Assembly: GCA_949289305.1 (NCBI GenBank)
Contig: CASENB010000028.1
Location: 1-37,435 of the forward strand
DNA length: 37,435 bases
Reading direction: 5' to 3'
Source of the DNA: an uncultured Spirochaetales bacterium
GTDB lineage: Bacteria; Spirochaetota; Spirochaetia; Sphaerochaetales; Sphaerochaetaceae
The position numbers and the translations under genes are program-made. The notes beneath the pieces are model-generated. The model made no database searches, was not told the origin of the DNA, and was given only the letters and a program-made list of their open reading frames with translations. Positions 24,249 to 32,102 of this stretch are shown piece by piece. Every line of letters begins with the position of its first letter. Position 1 is the stretch's first letter.

Positions 24249-25562
24249 ATGTTAAAACGTAGAATTGATAAAGTGTTGCGTTCATGGAAAGATAATAGAG
24301 GTGATGAATGTCTTCTTGTAAATGGTGCAAGACAGATTGGAAAGACTTTTTCAATAAGACAATTTGGACGTGAGTGTTACAAGCAATTCATAGAGATTAA
24401 TTTCATAGAAAATCCGCTTATGTTATCTGCATTTGATCATGCACTTGATAGCAATTCCATAATAAGGCAACTAGGTCTTCGCCTTCCAGGTTTTAAATTG
24501 GTTGAAGGAAGTACTCTTATTTTTCTTGACGAAATTCAGCAATGCCCAAATGCTCGTACAGCGCTGAAGTTTCTTAGTACTGATCATAGATTTGATGTAA
24601 TTGCCTCTGGTTCTCTTATTACACTCATGTCTCAGGATGTCCTGTCGCTTCCTGTAGGATACGAGAAAGAAATAATAATGTACCCCCTTTGTTTTGAAGA
24701 ATATCTATGGGCTAGAGGATATGATGAAAATGTAGCGGAGATGTTAAAGGAAGCCTTTTCAAATCCTTCAATTTTAGATAATGGGCTTGTATCACAATAT
24801 GCATCGCTTTTAACAGAATATATGATGATAGGAGGAATGCCAGCTGCAATTAGTGCCTTTATTGAGAGTAATTCTTTTGATGAGGTTAAAAATATTCAGA
24901 ATAATATTCTTCGTTTAAACCTTCAGGATATTGAAAAATACAGTAATGGTTTTGAACGAGAAAAAATACGTTTTGCCTTAGATGGTATCGTGCGTCAATC
25001 TGGAGATGGAAAGAAAGCTTTTAGTTATGCACAGATAGAAAAAGGCCGTTCTAGAGCTCGTGATTACATGCCTGCTGTCGAATGGCTTCAGAAAGCGCAG
25101 CTTGTTTATTCGTCATCATCTTTATCTAGAGTCGATGTTCCACTTTCAATGCATACAGAACAGAATACTTCAAGGTTTTATCTTTATGATATCGGAATGT
25201 TCTTTAACATGGTGTCTGGAGAGAGTATGTTACTTCGTAATACTGTTTTAAATAATGAATGGGGTGGAGCTGCAAAAGGAAGATTTTTTGAAGCACTTGC
25301 AGCTGATTTAATACATAAGAATGGCCATCAGCTCTATTATTATGATATTCCCCAGAAACTCGAGATAGATTTCATTATTGAAACAGATAAGGCTTTACTG
25401 CCTATTGAAGTGAAAAGCGGGAATAATAAAGCTCTTTCGCTTTCAAAGCTTATGTCCAAAATGGATATACCTATGGGGCTTAAACTTACAGAATCATCTT
25501 ATGGGCTTTCAGATCGTATTCTTACGCTTCCGTTGTTTATGGCGGCATTTTTATCTTTTTAA
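24249..25562 (+). CDS. AAA_14/DUF4143 ATPase
   Basis: A 437-aa ATPase with an N-terminal AAA_14 domain and a C-terminal DUF4143 domain. Walker A is VNGARQIGKTF (about residues 24-34), Walker B is LIFLDEIQQCP (about 91-101), and the sensor strand is DVIASGSLI. The DUF4143 end holds LEIDFIIETDKALLPIEVKSG, where D and ExK resemble the active site of PD-(D/E)XK nucleases. These genes are common in mobile or accessory positions and their function is not established. No Shine-Dalgarno sequence is present; see the promoter and repeats just upstream. Base composition looks slightly more AT-rich than its neighbours. Confidence 0.85.
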   Translation: MLKRRIDKVLRSWKDNRGDECLLVNGARQIGKTFSIRQFGRECYKQFIEINFIENPLMLSAFDHALDSNSIIRQLGLRLPGFKLVEGSTLIFLDEIQQCPNARTALKFLSTDHRFDVIASGSLITLMSQDVLSLPVGYEKEIIMYPLCFEEYLWARGYDENVAEMLKEAFSNPSILDNGLVSQYASLLTEYMMIGGMPAAISAFIESNSFDEVKNIQNNILRLNLQDIEKYSNGFEREKIRFALDGIVRQSGDGKKAFSYAQIEKGRSRARDYMPAVEWLQKAQLVYSSSSLSRVDVPLSMHTEQNTSRFYLYDIGMFFNMVSGESMLLRNTVLNNEWGGAAKGRFFEALAADLIHKNGHQLYYYDIPQKLEIDFIIETDKALLPIEVKSGNNKALSLSKLMSKMDIPMGLKLTESSYGLSDRILTLPLFMAAFLSF

Positions 25563-25686
25563 CAGATCATAAAGAATAAGATTAAATGCGTTATGAAGCC
25601 AATTGCTTTTGTGTTTGAATATGAACAAAATCGGTGAAAAATAATTTGAATCTCGTACATTTTATTAAAATGTTCAAAAAAGGTAC

Positions 25687-25715
25687 TTGTTATTATGTCT
25701 TTTTTTTGTTAAATT
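25687..25715 (+). promoter_or_regulatory. Candidate promoter of tRNA-Arg
   Basis: TTGTTA (25687-25692), a 17-nt spacer and TAAATT (25710-25715), 22 nt before the tRNA. Moderate match only, in a T-rich area. Confidence 0.35.
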
Positions 25716-25737
25716 CCTTCTGTTGTTAAATTGATAT

Positions 25738-25811
25738 GCGCCTGTAGCTCATCTGGATAGAGCAACTGCCTTCTAAGCAGTAGGTGATTGGTTCGAGCCC
25801 AATCAGGCGTA
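25738..25811 (+). tRNA. tRNA-Arg (anticodon UCU)
   Basis: A 74-nt cloverleaf. Acceptor GCGCCTG pairs with CAGGCGT with a G-U at the first pair. The D arm is GCTC...GAGC, the anticodon stem ACTGC/GCAGT encloses loop CTTCTAA with anticodon TCT, and the T arm ATTGG/CCAAT encloses TTCGAGC. CCA is not encoded. Confidence 0.95.
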
Positions 25812-25834
25812 TACGATTATCTTATTACTAGAGG

Positions 25835-25860
25835 TCCTCACATTGGTGAGGATTTTTTTT
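25835..25860 (+). terminator. Terminator after tRNA-Arg
   Basis: Perfect 7-bp stem TCCTCAC-ATTG-GTGAGGA followed by eight T residues. Confidence 0.88.
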
Positions 25861-25928
25861 ATGCGCTGTTAACGGTAAATTAATTAAGAATAAAAAGTAA
25901 AACGAAATAATCTTTTCAAGGAGTTTTT

Positions 25929-27503
25929 ATGAAAAAAATTATTACGCTTACTTTTGTTTTATTAACATCGTTTTCCTTAGTTTTTGCACAAGAGCTGAAG
26001 TACGTTGGCACATACTCGTCAGGCGAGTTCAATACGGACGGCGGCGTCATGGAGATCGTGACATATTCTCCTTTCTCCCAAAGAGCATACGCCGTTAATG
26101 GCCAAAGCGGCATGCTTGCTTCCATCTCTTACGATGGCTCTTCATTCTACAGCGACGATATCGATGTGAAAAAAATTATTGAGAATGCTGATCCTAATTT
26201 TTCGTATGGGGATATGACAAGCGTTTGCGCTTCTGCAGATGGAAGGCTTCTTGCTATTGCTCTGCAGGCAGAAGGGTATAATGATGGTGGAAAAATCGCA
26301 CTCTTTACTGTGAATGAGGATGGAAGCATCTTTCTGTCTAAGATTTACGATGCCGGCATTCAGCCTGATATGATCTTGATAGCCGGAGGCTACGTGCTAT
26401 CTGCAGATGAAGGAGAACCACGCCTTGGCTATGATGCAGAAGATCCAAAGGGCAGTGTTACTGTCGTAGATTTGAATGACGGCACTTCAAAGGTGATCTA
26501 TTTTGATTCATTCGATCAGAAGAGGGACGAACTTGTCGCATCAGGCGTAATTATTAAAAAAGACAGCCTGCCAAGCCGCGATTTTGAACCTGAGTATTTG
26601 ACAGTAAGCGGAGAAAAGGCATATGTAACTCTTCAGGAGAATAATGCGATTGCAGTCCTTGATTTAAACTCTTTGGAGTTTGTAAACGTATTCTCGCTTG
26701 GCTTTGAAGATTTCGGGACAACTTATGTTGATATAAATAAAGATGATGAGACTTATAATCCGAAGAATTATCCAGGCCTTTACGGAATTAGGATGGCGGA
26801 TGGCATTGCTTCATTTGAAAGAAACGGAGTCACATATTTGATTACTGCAAACGAAGGGGATTCAAGAGAGTGGGGCGACTATATTAATGAAGTAGAAGTC
26901 GATTTTTCAAAGGAGGATGCTCTCAGTCCAAGTGGAAGAGGCTATGATGTTGGAGGAAAGGTAGTATTCTTTGATTCTTCAGACTATGACGGTCTTGATG
27001 ATGGCTGCGACTACATTTTCGGATCAAGAGGAATGAGTATTTATACTGAAGACGGATCTCTAGTATATTCAAGTTCGGATATTGCTGAAAAAGTTACATT
27101 TGATGCATTTCCTAATTATTTCAACTGTTCAAATGACAATTCATTTATAGACGACAGATCAGGAAAGAAAGGTCCTGAGGCGGAAAGCGTTGCTGTTGCT
27201 AGTGTTGGAGACAACGTTTATGCGTTCTTAGCATTAGAAAGAACCGGAGGTATAATTGTTTTCGATGTTAGTGATGTAAATGACGTAAAATATCTAAGCT
27301 ATATTAACACTAGGGATTTTGAGAATATCCGCTCTGGCTCTGAAGAGTATGACGACGGAGAACTAGACAAATACGTAACGCTAGGAGACGTAGCCCCAGA
27401 AGGATTGTGTTTTGTCCCGTCTTCAATTTCCCCAATAGAGAAAGATGTGCTTCTTGCAGCATATGAGGTCTCTGGAACGGTATCTGCTTACATTTTCGAA
27501 TAA
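25929..27503 (+). CDS. Secreted choice-of-anchor I family beta-propeller protein
   Basis: A 524-aa exported protein with a signal peptide ending around VFAQ. The body matches the choice-of-anchor I domain, a beta-propeller found in surface or periplasmic proteins: GGVMEIVTYSPFSQRAYAVN near the front, PDMILIAGGYVLSADEGEPR (about 144-163), PEYLTVSGEKAYVTLQENNA, TYLITANEGDSREWGDY and VAPEGLCFVP near the end. Acidic Asp-rich segments suggest metal binding. Some relatives are fused to phosphatase or nuclease domains; this one is not. AAGGAG lies 6 nt before ATG. Function unknown. Confidence 0.8.
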   Translation: MKKIITLTFVLLTSFSLVFAQELKYVGTYSSGEFNTDGGVMEIVTYSPFSQRAYAVNGQSGMLASISYDGSSFYSDDIDVKKIIENADPNFSYGDMTSVCASADGRLLAIALQAEGYNDGGKIALFTVNEDGSIFLSKIYDAGIQPDMILIAGGYVLSADEGEPRLGYDAEDPKGSVTVVDLNDGTSKVIYFDSFDQKRDELVASGVIIKKDSLPSRDFEPEYLTVSGEKAYVTLQENNAIAVLDLNSLEFVNVFSLGFEDFGTTYVDINKDDETYNPKNYPGLYGIRMADGIASFERNGVTYLITANEGDSREWGDYINEVEVDFSKEDALSPSGRGYDVGGKVVFFDSSDYDGLDDGCDYIFGSRGMSIYTEDGSLVYSSSDIAEKVTFDAFPNYFNCSNDNSFIDDRSGKKGPEAESVAVASVGDNVYAFLALERTGGIIVFDVSDVNDVKYLSYINTRDFENIRSGSEEYDDGELDKYVTLGDVAPEGLCFVPSSISPIEKDVLLAAYEVSGTVSAYIFE

Positions 27504-27515
27504 TTTAAATTTTAT

Positions 27516-27539
27516 GATGTGGGCCGTATGGCCTACATC
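27516..27539. terminator. Hairpin between convergent genes
   Basis: A 10-bp stem GATGTGGGCC-GTAT-GGCCTACATC with one G-U pair. It overlaps the stop codon of the minus-strand gene and follows the plus-strand gene by 13 nt. There is no strong T-run on either strand, so intrinsic termination is uncertain. Confidence 0.5.
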
Positions 27540-28324
27540 ACTTCCAGTATTCCTTTTCCCATTTCCCTTGTTGTTATGACATATCTCATCGGAACTTCAT
27601 TTAAATAACTTGTGTAAGTATGCCCTAATGCTATATAGCCTGCGCATTTTATTGTATCGTCTTTTGTGTTTAAATCGGGGTAGATGTTTTGAGCGAATGA
27701 AAATGACGATTCGCTTTCAACTCCGTTATGCTTGCTAAAACTTTGCGTGAGCGTAAATAGAGGGCGTGTAAGATACGCTCCTATTCTGAGCGTCGTATGG
27801 ATATCTGCCGTGATTCTGAATCCAAGATCGACGTCTGTTGCCGCAATATATTTTAATACAGTATCCGTACTGGACTGCATTGAAGTGGTCGTATAATCTA
27901 TTTGAAGTTTGACTCCAAGCCCCATATACCAAGAGAGGGTGGGCGAGACCATCCTTCTAAATGATGGCCCGAGTGCGACTAGGAACGTGTAATCTTTTAT
28001 ATTGCTTTCTAGCTCGTTATTGTCCATCGTCCCCTGATCGTGTCCATCGTCGCTATCATTTGAACTCAGGCTGTCCACAATGTCTTCAAAAGTATTTAGC
28101 AGCGTTGAGTAGGGAGCCTCAAAGCCGAGACGCAGGAAGATGCCTGTTGTCATGTCTCCTAAGTACCCGTAGCCTGTGTAGTCAAGACCTATCCTCTCTT
28201 CATCGGAGACTGCGATTGATTCTGCTACAGATTCGAAGAATGAGAAATCATAACCGTCGAAGATGGCAGGATATGCTGCAAAATTAATGAGAAATAAGAG
28301 CATAAAATAAATTGCCTTCTTCAT
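27533..28324 (-). CDS. Exported, outer-membrane-barrel-like protein
   Basis: A 263-aa protein with a signal peptide (MKKAIYFMLLFLINFAAYPA). The rest alternates strand-like segments with loops: TTGIFLRLGFEAPYS, FLVALGPSFRRMVSPTLSWYMGLGVKLQIDYT, VDLGFRITADIHTTLRIGAYLT and CAGYIALGHTYTSYL, as in small beta-barrels. An acidic low-complexity loop SSNDSDDGHDQG lies near residue 95. TATAAT (28333-28338 on the minus strand) ends 8 nt before ATG, with no ribosome site. No family is recognised. Confidence 0.6.
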   Translation of the reverse strand: MKKAIYFMLLFLINFAAYPAIFDGYDFSFFESVAESIAVSDEERIGLDYTGYGYLGDMTTGIFLRLGFEAPYSTLLNTFEDIVDSLSSNDSDDGHDQGTMDNNELESNIKDYTFLVALGPSFRRMVSPTLSWYMGLGVKLQIDYTTTSMQSSTDTVLKYIAATDVDLGFRITADIHTTLRIGAYLTRPLFTLTQSFSKHNGVESESSFSFAQNIYPDLNTKDDTIKCAGYIALGHTYTSYLNEVPMRYVITTREMGKGILEVM

Positions 28325-28332
28325 GCTTTGTG

Positions 28333-28338
28333 ATTATA
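28333..28338 (-). promoter_or_regulatory. -10 box of the outer-membrane-like gene (near-leaderless)
   Basis: TATAAT on the minus strand, ending 8 nt before the ATG at 28324. Confidence 0.45.
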
Positions 28339-28364
28339 TCAGTAATTTAATTCTTTGTAATCAT

Positions 28365-28394
28365 AAAAAGAAAAACCCCAAAAATAGGGGTTTT
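28365..28394 (-). terminator. Terminator after tRNA-Pro
   Basis: Stem of 8 bp, AAAACCCC (28372-28379) with GGGGTTTT (28387-28394), followed on the minus strand by a T-rich run. It separates the tRNA from the downstream exported-protein gene. Confidence 0.85.
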
Positions 28395-28422
28395 CATGAA
28401 TATAAATAGAATATAGAATCTA

Positions 28423-28497
28423 GTCGGGATGAATGGACTCGAACCATCGATATCCTGCTCCCAAAGCAGGCGCCATAGCCGCTAGGCGACATCCCGA
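28423..28497 (-). tRNA. tRNA-Pro (anticodon UGG)
   Basis: 75 nt on the minus strand. Acceptor TCGGGAT pairs with ATCCCGA. The anticodon stem CCTGC/GCAGG encloses loop TTTGGGA with anticodon TGG, and the T arm includes GGTTCGAGTCC. CCA is not encoded. Confidence 0.95.
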
Positions 28498-28508
28498 GCA
28501 CGAGGAAG

Positions 28509-28538
28509 ATATTAAAACAAAAATGGATAACAAGTCAA
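28509..28538 (-). promoter_or_regulatory. Promoter of tRNA-Pro inside the start of nth
   Basis: On the minus strand: TTGACT (28533-28538), an 18-nt spacer and TAATAT (28509-28514), 11 nt before the tRNA. The -35 lies within the first codons of nth on the other strand. Confidence 0.6.
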
Positions 28539-29143
28539 TAGCAATTTATAATATTTTAGATTCTTCTTATCCAAAAGAGATAAGATTCATAAGACAGAGC
28601 GATCCTTTTCGTTTCTTATGTACGGTAATACTATCTGCTTCAAACACGGATGAAAGCGCAGTAAAAGCTGAAAATAATCTTCATAGCGTTTTAAAATCGC
28701 CTAAAGAGATAGCGGATGCGGATCTGTCTTTGATAGAGGAGCTTATAAGAAGCGCGGGGCTATATAAGAGCAAAGCGAAATCGATAAAATCGCTTTCTGC
28801 GGTGGTTGTAGAAAAAGGCATGATCCCAGAGACTATCGATGAGCTTGTGAAAATTCCTGGGCTTGGAGTAAAGAGTGCAAACTGTTATTTAGAGTTCATA
28901 GGAAAGAGCGCCGTAATCGTGGATACGCACGTAAAGAGAGTCGCCTTCCGCATAGGGCTTGCTCAAAAGGATGATGCCACAGTCGTTTATAATGCAATTA
29001 GAAGAGAATATGATGAGAGTTTATGGGCGAGAATCAGCATGACGCTGAATTACCATGGAAGGGTCTGCTGCCATTCGAGAAAGCCAGAGTGCAATTCGTG
29101 TCCGCTCTCTTCTATCTGCCCATCGATATCCGCTTTCTCTTAA
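28523..29143 (+). CDS. nth: Endonuclease III (DNA glycosylase/AP lyase)
   Basis: A 206-aa base-excision repair enzyme that removes oxidised pyrimidines and cuts at abasic sites. The helix-hairpin-helix LVKIPGLGVKSANCYL (about residues 107-122) contains the catalytic lysine, VIVDTHVKRV supplies the catalytic aspartate, and the iron-sulfur cluster has the canonical C-6-C-2-C-5-C spacing near the C-terminus (CHSRKPECNSCPLSSIC). I chose ATG 28523: the in-frame extension upstream to 28433 runs across tRNA-Pro. The 3' end overlaps the next gene tail to tail by 32 nt. Confidence 0.94.
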   Translation: MDNKSIAIYNILDSSYPKEIRFIRQSDPFRFLCTVILSASNTDESAVKAENNLHSVLKSPKEIADADLSLIEELIRSAGLYKSKAKSIKSLSAVVVEKGMIPETIDELVKIPGLGVKSANCYLEFIGKSAVIVDTHVKRVAFRIGLAQKDDATVVYNAIRREYDESLWARISMTLNYHGRVCCHSRKPECNSCPLSSICPSISAFS

Positions 29144-29543
29144 TGACTTTGTATTCGAACTCATCATATCGTGCAATAATTATGCTTTCAAATCGGATTT
29201 TTCCTATCGTTGTTTGTGCATAGTCTGTTTGATATCTTTCCAAGTCTAGGTTCAATCCGCTTTCCATTTCGCTTAAGCCAAGCTGTCTTTGAATGTCGAA
29301 TATTTTCTCAGTTTCCTTTATTTTGAAATATGTTCCGTACTTATTTACGCTTGCGCTGTTTTCTATATGGAAGTCGCCGTTAAAGCTTATATGGCGTTCA
29401 ATTTCACTCTCATTTCCTAGTATGACTATTGGCGGAATGAGATAGACGCTTTTTCTTCCGCTTTTTCTAAAGAAATCCGTATAGATCTTTAATGCTTTCA
29501 GATTCTCATCTTCCTTTATTTCTAAGGCTGTAATAATAGGCAT
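29112..29543 (-). CDS. Hypothetical protein, possibly a degenerate 2H-phosphoesterase fold
   Basis: A 143-aa protein I do not recognise. The opening strand PIITALEIKED, then a helix, then SVYLIPPIVILGNESE resembles the start of LigT/2'-5' RNA ligase-like proteins, where the motif HxT/S follows PP. Here the motif reads PPIVIL and the second site YQTDYAQTTIGK also lacks a histidine. If the resemblance is real, the catalytic histidines are lost. TATAAT (29550-29555, minus strand) ends 6 nt before ATG, which supports a real gene. It overlaps nth by 32 nt. Confidence 0.45.
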   Translation of the reverse strand: MPIITALEIKEDENLKALKIYTDFFRKSGRKSVYLIPPIVILGNESEIERHISFNGDFHIENSASVNKYGTYFKIKETEKIFDIQRQLGLSEMESGLNLDLERYQTDYAQTTIGKIRFESIIIARYDEFEYKVIKRKRISMGR

Positions 29544-29549
29544 GGCCTA

Positions 29550-29555
29550 ATTATA
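29550..29555 (-). promoter_or_regulatory. -10 box of the 143-aa gene (leaderless type)
   Basis: TATAAT on the minus strand, 6 nt before the ATG at 29543. It lies 24 bp from the divergent vsr -10. Confidence 0.45.
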
Positions 29556-29579
29556 TAGAGAAAGGGATGAAAAAAGATA

Positions 29580-29585
29580 TATAAT
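29580..29585 (+). promoter_or_regulatory. vsr -10 box (leaderless type)
   Basis: TATAAT, then 6 nt (TTTAGT) to the vsr ATG at 29592. No Shine-Dalgarno sequence. Confidence 0.5.
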
Positions 29586-29591
29586 TTTAGT

Positions 29592-30035
29592 ATGGACGTC
29601 TTTTCTGAAAATGACAGAAGCATGATTATGAGAAGGATAAAGAGCAGGGATACCCATCCTGAAATGCTAATCAGGCGCGCTCTTTTTTCGTTCGGCTACC
29701 GCTACAGGGTTAGCGACAAAAGATACCCAGGGCGTCCTGACATACTGATTCCCAAATATAAGGTTGCGATATTTATAAACAGTTGTTTCTTTCACGGCCA
29801 CATATGCCAGGCAGATAGAACAGTGAAAAGCAACAGCGAATACTGGAGTGAAAAAATAAGAAAGAACAAGGAAAGGGACAGCCGTAATCATGATGATATG
29901 ATCGCTCTTGGCTTCCGCGTGATTGTCATATGGCAGTGCGCTTTAAAAAAGAGTAAGGAAATCCCCTCCTTATTGCTCGCTCTTGATGAGGAGATAAAAG
30001 AGGGGAGAAGCTGCTATACGGAATTTCCTCTTTAG
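29592..30035 (+). CDS. vsr: Very-short-patch-repair endonuclease (Vsr family)
   Basis: A 147-aa nuclease that nicks DNA beside T:G mismatches formed by deamination of 5-methylcytosine. The N-terminus NDRSMIMRRIKSRDTHPEM and RRALFSFGYRYRV are typical. The active-site region is YPGRPDILIPKYKVAIFINS (catalytic D in RPD) followed by CFFHGHICQ, and WSEKIRKNKERDSRNHDDM closes the domain. Vsr usually accompanies a Dcm-type cytosine methyltransferase, none of which is in this window. The stop overlaps the ppk1 stop by 4 nt, tail to tail. Confidence 0.92.
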   Translation: MDVFSENDRSMIMRRIKSRDTHPEMLIRRALFSFGYRYRVSDKRYPGRPDILIPKYKVAIFINSCFFHGHICQADRTVKSNSEYWSEKIRKNKERDSRNHDDMIALGFRVIVIWQCALKKSKEIPSLLLALDEEIKEGRSCYTEFPL

Positions 30036-32095
30036 ATGTAACAGTGATTCCTTTTCAGGCATTCCTCCTGACTGTCAATTAAAGGAGATATCGTTTCGAT
30101 CTTAGAATACGTTCCGTCGCTGTTGAGCCTCCTTGCCTTGACTGTGTCGCTCAATACTAGAAGCAGGTGCTCTTTTACTTTCTTGTGAACCGTCTTATCG
30201 AGAATCGGGCATGCGATCTCAACCCTTTTATTGATGTTCCTAGTCATTAGATCTGCAGAGCCTATGTAGATCCTCTCTTCATCGCCTTTGCCGAAGAGAT
30301 ATATCCTCGAGTGCTCTAAAAAGCGGCCTACGATGCTGATAACGCTTATATTCTCCGTGCTACCTTTTACAGATGGAAGCAGGCAGCATATGCCCCTTAC
30401 GCACAGATAGATCTTGACGCCGTTTCTGCTTGCCTCTATGAGCTTGTCTATCATGTCCTTGTCCGTCAGACTGTTCATCTTCGCCATAATCAGTCCGTCA
30501 GGTCCTTTTTCTATCTCTCTTTCGATTTCCCTTATTAAGCCAGCTTTTAACGTTCTTGGTGCGACTAGAAGTCTCTTATATTCCCCCTCAAGGTTCAGTA
30601 TTGCAAGATTTCTGAAGAACTGCACGCCGTCTTCTCCGATTTCCCTGTTTGATGTAATGATGTTCAAATCCGTATACTGCTTGCTTGTTCCCTCGTTGTA
30701 GTTACCTGTTCCTATGTGCGTTATATACGATACCTTTCCATCTTTTTCTCTTGTGATGCTTATGATCTTGCTGTGAACCTTATAATCGCCAAGTCCGTAA
30801 AAGACCGTGCATCCGGCATCTCTAAGCTGGTTAGCGTAATAGAGGTTGTTTTCTTCGTCGAATCTTGCGCAAAGCTCCATTACTGCCGTTACTTCTTTTC
30901 CTTTTTCCGCAGCACGAAGGAGGGCGTTTGCAATGCGAGAGTGATCCATCAGACGGTAGATCGTAATCTTTATATTCGTTACGCTTTTATCCTCTCCTGC
31001 CTGTTCTAGAAGGTTAATTAATGTGTCAATGCTGTCATACGGATAAGAAAGGAATATGTCTTTCTTTTCTACGTAATTAAGCAGGTTGACGTTCCTCAGA
31101 TGAGGATCGATTTGCGGTTTAAACGGACGGTACGTTAGAGCCTGCAAAGTCTCTTCGCTGAAGAATTGCGACAGCTTGAAAAGGAACTTGAAGTCGAAAT
31201 AGCTTTTGCTTTCGAATATGTGGTTCTTTTTTATTCCAGCCTGTTTTGCTATATAGTTCTTTATCTCTTCGCTTGAACTGTTGATTTCGACCCTTACAGG
31301 CGAAAGATTAGTCCTCTCTTCGATCTTTGTTTTAATAAGCTTTGAAAAGTCGAAATTGTATTCAACGTCGGCTTCTTCCATGCTTGCTTCGAAATCCGCA
31401 TTCCTTGTTATTCTGATAAGGGCCTTCTCTTTTACGTTATAGCCTGGAAATGCAAGATGTCCAAAGAGATATAATAGCTCTTCGGAGAGTATCAGATGCA
31501 CTTTTTTGCCACCGTCTATCCTGTGGATTCTTTCTATAGACGGGCTTAGCGTAATAACGCCGAACATCTGCCTTCCGTTGCGCTCTAGAAGAAGAACCAT
31601 GTAAGTTCTTAGATTCTGGAATCTTATCATAGGATGCTTCTGGTCGAGAACTAGAGGATTTATTCGGGGAAGCATATATGACGAGAAATACTCGAGGCAC
31701 TTCGTCTTCTGTTTTTGACTTAACTCGTCTGCTTTCAATATGCTTACGCCTTTTTCATACAAGTCTCCTTTTAAGAAGTTGTACGTATGATCTGCTCTTT
31801 TATAGAGCTTGGGGTATATTGAAAGGATCGCTTCTATCTGCTCCTCCGCCGTCAGTCCTGTTTTGTTATCTGTCTCTTCAGGGCTTGAGAGGTTTTGGTT
31901 TTCTAGCGATCCGAGGCGTACCATCGTGAATTCATCCAAATTACTTTTAAAGATTGAGAGAAACTTGCAGCGTTCAAGTAGAGGGTTGGTTAAATCTAAG
32001 GCTTGGTCCAACACCCTGTTGTTGAACTCCAACCAAGAATACTCTCTGTTGATTATGTTTCCTTTTATAAGCTTTTGAGTAAGTTTATCGCTCAT
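30032..32095 (-). CDS. ppk: Polyphosphate kinase 1
   Basis: A 687-aa PPK1 of standard length that reversibly polymerises the gamma-phosphate of ATP into polyphosphate. The N-domain begins NREYSWLEFNNRVLDQA. The autophosphorylated histidine lies in GDYKVHSKIISI, the second active histidine in FLEHSRIYLFG, and IYIGSADLMTRNINKRVE is the conserved end of the second catalytic domain. It lies 7 nt after ppx in the unit pfkA-ppx-ppk, so making and breaking of polyphosphate are encoded together. Confidence 0.97.
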   Translation of the reverse strand: MSDKLTQKLIKGNIINREYSWLEFNNRVLDQALDLTNPLLERCKFLSIFKSNLDEFTMVRLGSLENQNLSSPEETDNKTGLTAEEQIEAILSIYPKLYKRADHTYNFLKGDLYEKGVSILKADELSQKQKTKCLEYFSSYMLPRINPLVLDQKHPMIRFQNLRTYMVLLLERNGRQMFGVITLSPSIERIHRIDGGKKVHLILSEELLYLFGHLAFPGYNVKEKALIRITRNADFEASMEEADVEYNFDFSKLIKTKIEERTNLSPVRVEINSSSEEIKNYIAKQAGIKKNHIFESKSYFDFKFLFKLSQFFSEETLQALTYRPFKPQIDPHLRNVNLLNYVEKKDIFLSYPYDSIDTLINLLEQAGEDKSVTNIKITIYRLMDHSRIANALLRAAEKGKEVTAVMELCARFDEENNLYYANQLRDAGCTVFYGLGDYKVHSKIISITREKDGKVSYITHIGTGNYNEGTSKQYTDLNIITSNREIGEDGVQFFRNLAILNLEGEYKRLLVAPRTLKAGLIREIEREIEKGPDGLIMAKMNSLTDKDMIDKLIEASRNGVKIYLCVRGICCLLPSVKGSTENISVISIVGRFLEHSRIYLFGKGDEERIYIGSADLMTRNINKRVEIACPILDKTVHKKVKEHLLLVLSDTVKARRLNSDGTYSKIETISPLIDSQEECLKRNHCYI

Positions 32096-32102
32096 GCTAT
32101 CC

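Noticed and set aside
28433..28522. Upstream extension of nth
   Set aside because: The in-frame extension runs across tRNA-Pro on the other strand and would add residues not found in the family.
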